Below, piece by piece: positions 6,210 to 11,755 of a stretch of 11,755 nucleotides of DNA. A model generated the notes under the pieces. It searched no databases. It was given only the letters and a program-made list of their open reading frames with translations, and was not told the DNA's origin. This DNA comes from Balneolales bacterium. GTDB taxonomy: Bacteria; Bacteroidota; Rhodothermia; Balneolales; Natronogracilivirgulaceae. Positions within the stretch are counted from its first letter, which is position 1. Every line of letters begins with the position of its first letter. Position numbers and translations under genes: made by a program. The DNA lies in contig SLQI01000432.1 in the NCBI GenBank assembly GCA_007131535.1, positions 1 through 11,755 of the forward strand, given 5' to 3'.

Positions 6210-6638
6210 ATGATCAGATACCGGCACACAATTTCATTATTCATCAAAAAGCATTTATTGGCGCTGGTTGTACTGTTGAGTGGTCTAATGTTTATAGACG
6301 GAGGGGAGAATAAAATGGATTTCAGTTTAAGTGACTTCGATAGTGAGCTGATTGTTGAAAAGGAAGGTAAAAACCTGCACATATCAGGAAATGTATTCAA
6401 CGATGGAGTGCGAACAGAAGAAGTCGGCTATCAGCTTGAAGTTGAACGCACCGGGGTCTCGGGAGTTGCTTCTACTTCTCAGTCCGGTGTTATAGAAGTT
6501 GAAGGCGGAGAAAAATCGAAAATTTCCGGTACCAGCATCAATGCAGCAAAAGGGGATACCTGCAGACTAAAGCTAATCATCAGAAATGAACTGGAGGAAA
6601 TTACATCTACTTCGAGATTGGTGATCACAATTAAGTGA
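6210..6638 (+). CDS. csgH: CsgH/CsgC-like curli chaperone
   Basis: A 142-residue protein. The N-terminus has a basic region (KK, residues 13-14) and a hydrophobic segment (about 15-29), giving a signal peptide or anchor. The mature part is a short all-beta domain. YQLEVERTGVSGVASTSQSG (about 74-93) followed by a Gly/Glu turn, ISGTSINAAKGDTCRLKLII and a last strand TSRLVITIK matches the layout of CsgC/CsgH Ig-like domains (Y-x-L-x-V-x-x-x-G-x-x-G-x-S-x-x-S-Q-S-G). CsgC and CsgH keep curlins from polymerising in the periplasm. The CXC motif of E. coli CsgC is absent; there is a single Cys at about 118. An internal ATG at 6315 has a better Shine-Dalgarno (GGAGAAT) but would lose the signal sequence, so I keep 6210. 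It is 27 bases after the csgB-like gene, probably in the same operon. Confidence 0.72.
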   Translation: MIRYRHTISLFIKKHLLALVVLLSGLMFIDGGENKMDFSLSDFDSELIVEKEGKNLHISGNVFNDGVRTEEVGYQLEVERTGVSGVASTSQSGVIEVEGGEKSKISGTSINAAKGDTCRLKLIIRNELEEITSTSRLVITIK

Positions 6639-6678
6639 TGGCAAACAGGAATTTAGGAACTAAAACAGGAATAGCATT

Positions 6679-7341
6679 ATGGGGAGAACAGGAATACTCG
6701 GCGTATGTATAGTTATCGCGGCAGTTATTGCAATAAGCGCATGTGAAGATGCCATGGTCGATGTGGATGCTTATGGCTCCATTGAAGGTACAGTTTTGAG
6801 TGATTCAACCGGCGAACCCGTCTCTCAGGCATCCGTGACTACAACACCGGCAACCGAAGCGATAGTGACCGATAATGACGGGCAGTTTTTTTTAGAGGAT
6901 ATTCCGGCCGGCGATTATTCTATTACTATCCGAAAAAGCGGGTTTGAGCGATCAAATGTAAATGTTGCGGTCAGAGGGCATGAAATTTCAAGAGCTACTA
7001 TCCTATTGGCGGAAGAGGGGCAGACCGATTATTACTCACCCGATACGAGGGCTGATGTGGATATCACCAACTGGTGGAATGTAGTAGAAAACGATACTAC
7101 TGTTTATGCACACGTTGAGTATCGCATAAAAAATACCGGGGACACCGACCTGGCCGACTATGAAATCACGTTCCGGATTTTCACCCCGCTCGGAAGCTTT
7201 TATCACAATGAGGAGGGAGGAAAGCTTGAGAAAGGACGGAGCAAAACTGATGAGTTTGAAAAATATATCCGGCATGAAAAAGCCGAACGGGTAGAAGTGT
7301 TTGATGTCTGGTATAAAAAAGTCGAAGAGCCGGATGAGTAG
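6679..7341 (+). CDS. Lipoprotein with carboxypeptidase-regulatory-like domain, curli-associated
   Basis: A 220-residue predicted lipoprotein. The signal MGRTGILGVC... ends in the lipobox ISAC, with Cys at residue 22. Residues about 33-112 form a CarboxypepD_reg-like beta-sandwich (GSIEGTVLSDSTGEPVSQAS, DNDGQFFLEDIPAGDYSITI, RKSGFE). Residues about 118-215 form a second beta-rich domain (VYAHVEYRIKNTGDTDLADY, then a charged end) resembling FxLYD-type domains. Both folds bind or scaffold other proteins or glycans and are not enzymes. The gene lies 40 bases after the chaperone gene, with AACAGGAA upstream, and just before structured element copy 4, inside the curli locus. It could anchor or organise fibres or the secretion complex at the outer membrane; that role is inferred from position only. 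It has no counterpart in the E. coli csg operons. Confidence 0.75.
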   Translation: MGRTGILGVCIVIAAVIAISACEDAMVDVDAYGSIEGTVLSDSTGEPVSQASVTTTPATEAIVTDNDGQFFLEDIPAGDYSITIRKSGFERSNVNVAVRGHEISRATILLAEEGQTDYYSPDTRADVDITNWWNVVENDTTVYAHVEYRIKNTGDTDLADYEITFRIFTPLGSFYHNEEGGKLEKGRSKTDEFEKYIRHEKAERVEVFDVWYKKVEEPDE

Positions 7342-7362
7342 CTCATCAGGAAAAAATAAAAA

Positions 7363-7435
7363 CATCGCCAGAGCCCCTCTTTATCAAAAATGATAAAGAA
7401 CAGGTTTGCCGACTCTTTCAAGGCGACTGGCGATG
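7363..7435 (+). ncRNA. Curli-locus structured RNA element, copy 4 (upstream of csgE fusion)
   Basis: The outer stem CATCGCCAG (7363-7371) pairs perfectly with CTGGCGATG (7427-7435). The inner AGAG (7370-7373) can pair with CTCT (7413-7416) if the last two outer pairs open. The apical hairpin TCTTTATCA (7378-7386) pairs with TGATAAAGA (7391-7399) over 9 perfect bp with an AAAA loop, entirely different bases from copies 1-3. The conserved ACAGGTTTGCCGACTC is exact (7400-7415), and ATCGCC (7364-7369) is shared. A second GGCGA at 7422-7426 offers an alternative partner for TCGCC. It starts 22 nt after the lipoprotein stop and ends 70 nt before the csgE-fusion start, so it could regulate csgEFG from within the locus. 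Confidence 0.7.
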
Positions 7436-7505
7436 CTAAAACGTAATGGAATTTCTTAAGTAACGCAGTGTAATTACAATAAATATAGCATCCTATAAAT
7501 ACAAA

Positions 7506-8852
7506 ATGAAACAACGATGCACCATAATAGCGTTCATCATTACATTTGCTGGTCTTGAAGCCGGTTTGATAGCATCTGCGCATGGACCGCAACCATTTTA
7601 TATCTTTCCTGCAAATGAATTTAACAAAGAGCCGGTCTCAGATGAAGAGCTTAGCCGCTATGTTTATGCCTCCCTTTCTATTCATCTGATTCAGGAGGGT
7701 ATGCAAGAAAACATGTGGACCACTGCGGATGAAAAGGGGATTAAGCCGGCGGATGTGTACCGGTTTCTGAGTAACATGCAGGCTGGCCGAGATTTGTCTT
7801 CTTTCGAAATTTCTGACTCCGAATCAGGGCAGCTTTTGGATATGTGGGATATTATACAAAGGCAGATGCTGGATTTACAAGAGATGATCATACTTGCAAT
7901 TGAAGCGACCGGATTACGAATGAGCCGATTCGAGGAGATTTATGAAAAAGTTCATGCGGAACCCGGCTTTCACCAAAAAGCCTTAAGCCTTCTTCATGAA
8001 AAAATCGACTTCAGTGCATCCAGCCCGGACCGGCAGATGTTTGAACTGGTAAAACCGATTTTGGAGGAGGTGGGCAGGTCAGAGGTAACCCCGGACTTTC
8101 CTGAGTATATCCATCATGTGGTTTCTCCGGGGGATACCTATTGGGAAATTGCCGAAATGTATCTCGGCAATCCTGACCTTTGGATATCTCTGTTAGAGGA
8201 AAACATAACCCGCAGCCCGAATCCGGCGAATCTATTGCCGGGTTTACAAATTCGTATTCCTGTTGATGATCTCATTTTTTCCCCGAAAGCTCTGATGGAA
8301 GCGGATGAAAAGTTTCAGATCGTCAAAAAGATTTTTCCGGTTGAGGATTTTCCCTTTAAATCATTCGCATATCTGAATCAACAGCTTGAACTGCGAGCCG
8401 GAATTTCGATATACGTGACTTTGAGTCAGGTCCGGCAGCAAATTAACGCAAACCGGCATTTACGGGAAGAATTATACCAAGCTCCTGATTTTTTGGCTGT
8501 TTTGATCCCCCCGAAAAATGCAAACGAGCCGGGAGATGAAAACACAACCGGGGTGGCTATCGACAATATGGTTATTGACGAAACAAGAACTCCGTTCGGA
8601 TCGGATTTTTATGACCGGTTTCGAAATCAGCTTGATATCCCGGAGCACCCGGGTGGTTTTTTTATCCGGGTGGTAGAACGACCGGTACCGGGCAGGGGAT
8701 CCCAAATGGCTATTGAAGTTAATTACGAAGTGATCTATCAATTTCAGCTTCAACCCGGCTATGAGCAGGTCATTGAAATAGCCGATGCTGCTGCACAGGG
8801 TCTGAACCGATATCTAAGCGATTATGATGAATCCACTACAGAATACTATTAA
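7506..8852 (+). CDS. csgE: Multidomain CsgE: DUF4168-like region, LysM domain and C-terminal CsgE domain
   Basis: A 448-residue exported protein, more than three times the size of E. coli CsgE (about 130). The signal peptide is about 1-25. Residues about 44-165 are helical, with VSDEELSRYVYASLSIH and IEATGLRMSRFEEIYEKVHA, resembling DUF4168. Residues about 203-252 are a LysM domain (HHVVSPGDTYWEIAEMYLGN, LPGLQIRIP) that would bind peptidoglycan. After a helical spacer, residues about 350-440 match CsgE: GSDFYDRFRNQLD, GGFFIRVVERPVPGRGSQMA, IEVNYEVIYQFQL, then a helix QVIEIADAAAQGLNRYL. CsgE caps the periplasmic mouth of the CsgG pore and selects curlin substrates. The LysM domain would tether that cap to the cell wall; this is inferred. 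The start has no strong Shine-Dalgarno but fits the signal peptide. csgF follows after 77 bases. Confidence 0.88.
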   Translation: MKQRCTIIAFIITFAGLEAGLIASAHGPQPFYIFPANEFNKEPVSDEELSRYVYASLSIHLIQEGMQENMWTTADEKGIKPADVYRFLSNMQAGRDLSSFEISDSESGQLLDMWDIIQRQMLDLQEMIILAIEATGLRMSRFEEIYEKVHAEPGFHQKALSLLHEKIDFSASSPDRQMFELVKPILEEVGRSEVTPDFPEYIHHVVSPGDTYWEIAEMYLGNPDLWISLLEENITRSPNPANLLPGLQIRIPVDDLIFSPKALMEADEKFQIVKKIFPVEDFPFKSFAYLNQQLELRAGISIYVTLSQVRQQINANRHLREELYQAPDFLAVLIPPKNANEPGDENTTGVAIDNMVIDETRTPFGSDFYDRFRNQLDIPEHPGGFFIRVVERPVPGRGSQMAIEVNYEVIYQFQLQPGYEQVIEIADAAAQGLNRYLSDYDESTTEYY

Positions 8853-8929
8853 CTATCGAAATGAATGCTATATCAGCTTGAGTAATGCGAGAACAAAAAA
8901 TTATCTAATCAATAGACAAGGAGCGTGCT

Positions 8930-9361
8930 ATGCAATTCCGAAAATGTGCAATTCAAACCTTAGTTATACCGGCAATGTGGATCTGCCTGAGCGTCAGTGG
9001 ACTTCAGGCTCAAAATTTCACATTTCAATTCAAAAATCCTGGTTTCGGCGGTAATCCGAACAACTTTCATTACTTCATGCAAACCGCCGAGGCTCAGAAA
9101 AAAGATTTCGGGGATGAAACAGACCGGTTCCGCCGGGATCCGCTTCGGGATTTCCAGCAAACTATGCAACGGCAGCTGCTGAGCCAGATTTCACGGAACC
9201 TGGTTCGTGGTGAGCTTGAGGGAATCGATCTTTCCTCGGAAGGCTTCTACAATCTGGGAGATTTCTCGATAGAGGTTATCGACGGACTTGATAATATAAC
9301 CGTCGAAATCATTGATCAGCTCAGCGGAGAGCGTACGCAAATTGAAATCCCCCGGTTTTGA
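8930..9361 (+). CDS. csgF: Curli assembly factor CsgF
   Basis: A 143-residue secreted protein. The signal peptide runs to about residue 27 (LQA, then QNF). The mature N-terminus FTFQFKNPGFGGNPNN (about 30-45), followed by AEAQ, is the diagnostic CsgF motif; E. coli has TFQFRNPNFGGNPNN. In the E. coli complex this segment inserts into the CsgG channel and forms a second constriction, while the C-terminal domain couples CsgB to the surface. A helical middle (RDFQQTMQRQLLSQISRNLV) and a beta-rich C-terminus (GDFSIEVIDGLDNITVEIID, then GERTQIEIP) match the family's remaining layout. The Shine-Dalgarno AAGGAG precedes the ATG at a suitable distance, better than an alternative overlapping frame starting at 8824. 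It lies between csgE and csgG, presumably cotranscribed. Confidence 0.95.
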   Translation: MQFRKCAIQTLVIPAMWICLSVSGLQAQNFTFQFKNPGFGGNPNNFHYFMQTAEAQKKDFGDETDRFRRDPLRDFQQTMQRQLLSQISRNLVRGELEGIDLSSEGFYNLGDFSIEVIDGLDNITVEIIDQLSGERTQIEIPRF

Positions 9362-9438
9362 CCAAGAAATTCCGCAAGGGCAAAGGTACAAGAGGGAATA
9401 ACGGGAATTAACAGGAATTTTTATCAAGGAGAGATCTG

Positions 9439-10809
9439 ATGAAACCACGAATTTATCTATTTCGGTCAGCTGCGGTATGGGTTATGGCCGTGCTGCTTGC
9501 CGGCTGCGGCAACCTCTCACCGTTTCAGGAAGATCCTGAACTGCGGCAAACCCGAACGCCGGCAACGGGGGGACTGACCGAACTGCCGGCACCACAAGAA
9601 AAGCTGGTGGCGGCGGTTTATCGTTTTCGGGATCAGACCGGGCAGTATCAGCCGAGTGAAAATGTGGCCAGCTGGTCGACGGCCGTCACCCAGGGCGCCA
9701 CCTCCATTCTGCTGAAGGCCATTGACGACTCCGGTTGGTTTGATCCGATCGAACGCGAAGGCATCTCCAATCTGATGAATGAGCGACAGATCATCCGCTC
9801 GATCCGGGCCGAGCACGGTGAACTTGGTCCACTTCCTCCATTATTGTATGCCGGGTTAATGCTGGAAGGCGGCATCATCGGTTACGACTCCAACACCATG
9901 ACCGGCGGGATGGGAGCGAGGTATCTGGGCATCGGCGGATCGACCGAATTCCGCCAGGATAAGGTGACCGTCTACCTGCGGGCCGTTTCAACCCAGAACA
10001 GCCGGATTCTGAAAACCGTCCACAGCACCGAGACCATATTGTCGCAGAAAGTGGATGCCAATGTGTTCCGGTTTGTTGATGAATCCAAAATCCTGGAAGG
10101 TGAAGCCGGCTACACCGTCAACGAACCGGCTACGATGGCCGTCACCCGCGCCATTGAAAAAGCCGTCGAGAAGCTGATTATGGAAGGCATCCGTGATGGG
10201 TTGTGGGCAGTTTCGGAAGAAGATCTGGCTGGCCTGGAAGACTATATGCAAGCTTACGACGAGCGCCGGAAAGCCCGGACCGAAATAGACTACTTCGGCC
10301 GGCAGCTGAAAGAGCGGCGCGGTCGCCTCGGAATGGGACTGGAGCTGGAAGGTCAGCAGTATCAGGGCAACTACCCCAATCCGCTCATGCGGCCTTCTAT
10401 GATTCTGAATACGTATTTACGACTTGGTGCAAATTTGTATGGCAATCTGTCAGTTCACCGCGGTGCCATCGCTGCCAGGGAGCATTTTGAGACCACCTAC
10501 ACCGGAGCCCATTACGCGCTTAAAGGCATTTTTTATCCGGAGCTGACGCTCTCACCTTATGTCAAACTCGGTGGCGGAGCAATGATTGCCGAGTCCGAAC
10601 CTTTCCGATATGACTTTGATTTTGATCACATCTACCCTTACCTCACCGGGGCAGTAGGATTGGAATATATGCTGACCGACCGGCTGGGTCTGAATTTGGC
10701 TGCCCGGGGTCGATATGCCCTCACAGACGGACTCGATTCGGTGCAGAAGGGACGCTATAACGACTACATCTGGAGTCTGGGTGGCGGGCTGGTTATATAC
10801 GGATTGTGA
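9439..10809 (+). CDS. csgG: CsgG curli secretion pore with C-terminal beta-rich extension
   Basis: A 456-residue outer-membrane lipoprotein; E. coli CsgG is 277 residues. The lipobox is LAGC with Cys23. Residues about 54-257 are the CsgG domain: FRDQTGQYQP, SWSTAVTQGATSILLKAI, NLMNERQIIR, EGGIIGYDSN, GGMGARYLGIGG, LEGEAGYTVNEP and a C-terminal helix ending DGLW. It forms the nonameric pore through which curlins are exported. At the constriction loop, E. coli PYPASNF becomes PSENVASW, so Trp79 stands where Phe56 does. A charged helix (about 260-295) leads to about 160 extra residues (RGRLGMGLELEGQ, LSVHRGAI, YVKLGGGAMI, VGLEYMLTDRLGLNLAARGR) that look like an outer-membrane beta-barrel-type domain. 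The Shine-Dalgarno AAGGAG is strong. Codon third positions look more GC-rich than in the curlin genes. Confidence 0.95.
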   Translation: MKPRIYLFRSAAVWVMAVLLAGCGNLSPFQEDPELRQTRTPATGGLTELPAPQEKLVAAVYRFRDQTGQYQPSENVASWSTAVTQGATSILLKAIDDSGWFDPIEREGISNLMNERQIIRSIRAEHGELGPLPPLLYAGLMLEGGIIGYDSNTMTGGMGARYLGIGGSTEFRQDKVTVYLRAVSTQNSRILKTVHSTETILSQKVDANVFRFVDESKILEGEAGYTVNEPATMAVTRAIEKAVEKLIMEGIRDGLWAVSEEDLAGLEDYMQAYDERRKARTEIDYFGRQLKERRGRLGMGLELEGQQYQGNYPNPLMRPSMILNTYLRLGANLYGNLSVHRGAIAAREHFETTYTGAHYALKGIFYPELTLSPYVKLGGGAMIAESEPFRYDFDFDHIYPYLTGAVGLEYMLTDRLGLNLAARGRYALTDGLDSVQKGRYNDYIWSLGGGLVIYGL

Positions 10810-10819
10810 AACCTGAATA

Positions 10820-10852
10820 GGGCAATGAAGAATGGGTAGCATGTTATTGCTC
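10820..10852 (+). terminator. Weak hairpin downstream of csgG
   Basis: GGGCAATGA (10820-10828) can pair with TTATTGCTC (10844-10852) over 9 bp including two G.U pairs, 10 nt after the csgG stop and between convergent genes. There is no T-tract. It is a possible end of the csg transcript. Confidence 0.25.
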
Positions 10853-10927
10853 AATTGAGTTACCTAAAAGTGGTTCCCTGTTTTAGCACCTGACCCTCTG
10901 TCAAACCGTAATGTCAGCCACACCAAA

Positions 10928-11755
10928 TCACTTTATCAGAGTCATTGTCCTGCTGATAGATTGCCCGTTTGACAGTCGAAGGTGATAGATGTAGGTGCCG
11001 CTTGGGATGGAGCTACCGTTAAACTCAACGGCATGGTTGCCTTTATTTAGCTGTTTTCCATCCATTAAAGTGGCAACGTGGCGGCCAATGGTATCAAATA
11101 TCTCAAGGTCCACGACTTCGGCTTTTGGAAGCTTGAAGTTTATGGTCGTTACCGGATTGAACGGATTCGGATAATTTTGTCGAAGTTCAAACTCCTGTGG
11201 TGCCGAGTCGATTTCATCAACAGTAGAAACAAGGGTGAGCTCGTCACTTCCGCCGGCCTCGAAGTATCGTGCGGCAAATTCCTGGAAATAGAGATTGGTG
11301 ATGTCATCATCCCGAATCACAAGGGTGTTTTCATCGCTGAATTCGTTACCGTTGCGCGACCAGTTCATAGAGCCGGTAATCACATGTCCGTTACCGGATT
11401 CCGGATTCATTGGATCAATGAGTGCGGATTTGTGATGCAGCAGGGGATAAGATTCCCCCTCAAAATCGGTTGCTTTGCTATGGTCGTGTACGTCGGCAAA
11501 ACCGGTTAACCTATCAAAAAGGTCGCTGTGGTAGGAAGGGTCGCCAATCGCGCCGCGAACTTGGATGTCGTTCTCGTGCAAGTCTTCAAGCGCATCCACA
11601 TATTCTGAGCGGGTGATCAGGTAGGTCGGAAGGGCGATATCGTGCTCAGCAGTTTGCAGATAGTTAATGATATGCTGTTCGGAGTTGGCCTGAGGGCTGA
11701 AAAACAGGTTCAGCTCCTTATCTCCGATCCAGAACCGGGTGGGGTTTACAACTTC
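10928..11755 (-). CDS. Phospholipase-D-like protein with type IX secretion sorting tail, partial (N-terminus beyond right edge)
   Basis: About 275 C-terminal residues are visible and the frame stays open to the window edge. The upstream part (ELNLFFSPQANSEQHIINYL, AEHDIALPTYLITRSEYVDA) and the motif HHKSALIDP, followed by GSMNWSRNGNEFSDEN, form the catalytic HKD motif (H-x-K-x4-D) and the downstream GSxNxS of the phospholipase D/Nuc superfamily. Such enzymes cleave phosphodiesters in nucleic acids or lipids. The last roughly 80 residues (LRQNYPNPFNPVTTINFKLP, LEIFDTIGRHVATL, GTYIYHLRL, ending in LIK) are a type IX secretion C-terminal sorting domain, so the mature enzyme should be secreted or surface-attached. 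A single HKD is visible, which suits a Nuc-like dimeric nuclease unless a second lies beyond the edge. The gene converges on csgG with 118 bases between, and no functional link to curli is evident. Confidence 0.87.
   Translation of the reverse strand, partial: EVVNPTRFWIGDKELNLFFSPQANSEQHIINYLQTAEHDIALPTYLITRSEYVDALEDLHENDIQVRGAIGDPSYHSDLFDRLTGFADVHDHSKATDFEGESYPLLHHKSALIDPMNPESGNGHVITGSMNWSRNGNEFSDENTLVIRDDDITNLYFQEFAARYFEAGGSDELTLVSTVDEIDSAPQEFELRQNYPNPFNPVTTINFKLPKAEVVDLEIFDTIGRHVATLMDGKQLNKGNHAVEFNGSSIPSGTYIYHLRLSNGQSISRTMTLIK

Noticed and set aside
7333..7347. GATGAG/CTCATC hairpin at the stop codon of the lipoprotein gene as a terminator
   Set aside because: Only 6 bp with a 3-nt loop and an A-run rather than a T-run after it on the + strand; a terminator is unlikely.
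1241..7435. The four similar elements as a CRISPR array or MITE family
   Set aside because: They are 0.9-3 kb apart with no spacers and no target-site duplications. Only a folded core is conserved, in the same orientation and the same position before genes.

Overview
The window most resembles a Bacteroidota-type genome close to Balneolota or Rhodothermota. The C-terminal tail of the protein at the right edge (NYPNPFNPVTTINF ... a glycine/serine turn ... a basic last strand) is a type IX secretion sorting domain of the style common in that group. Lipoprotein signals are plentiful and GC is moderate. The assignment rests on protein style only; no rRNA or marker gene is present.

The core of the window (about 0.9 to 10.8 kb, all on the + strand) is a curli (functional amyloid) locus. 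Left to right it has: three curlin-repeat fibre subunits at 1531-2136, 2720-3769 and 4463-5329, each with its own roughly 190-nt structured leader and each followed by a hairpin that looks like a transcript end; a CsgB-like curlin with a non-repeat N-terminal segment (5478-6182); a CsgH/CsgC-like periplasmic chaperone (6210-6638); a lipoprotein with a carboxypeptidase-regulatory-like domain (6679-7341); an unusual multidomain protein with a DUF4168-like helical region, a LysM domain and a C-terminal CsgE domain (7506-8852); CsgF (8930-9361); and CsgG with an extra C-terminal beta-rich domain (9439-10809). In the model known from E. coli, CsgG is the outer-membrane pore, CsgE the periplasmic gate/adaptor, CsgF the surface coupling factor, CsgB the nucleator, CsgA the fibre and CsgC/H the anti-aggregation chaperone. 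Every structural and secretion role is covered, but no CsgD-like regulator is in the window.

The flanks are on the - strand and unrelated: at the left edge the N-terminal part of a family-3 solute-binding lipoprotein (1-604), and at the right edge a phospholipase-D-like nuclease with a type IX sorting tail (10928-11755). Both run off the window.

The most interesting signal is non-coding. A structured RNA element of about 75-95 nt occurs four times: once in the leader of each of the three curlin genes, and once in front of the csgE fusion, which is not homologous to the curlins. It has an outer stem, a short inner stem, a long apical hairpin of variable sequence, and a near-invariant 3' strand ACAGGUUUGCCGACUC. 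Stem sequences change between copies while pairing is kept. I do not recognise it as a named riboswitch class. The arrangement suggests an RNA-level control (riboswitch, protein-binding leader or antitermination element) coordinating curli subunits with the secretion genes. The three curlin leaders also share a hairpin pair ending in the ribosome binding site.
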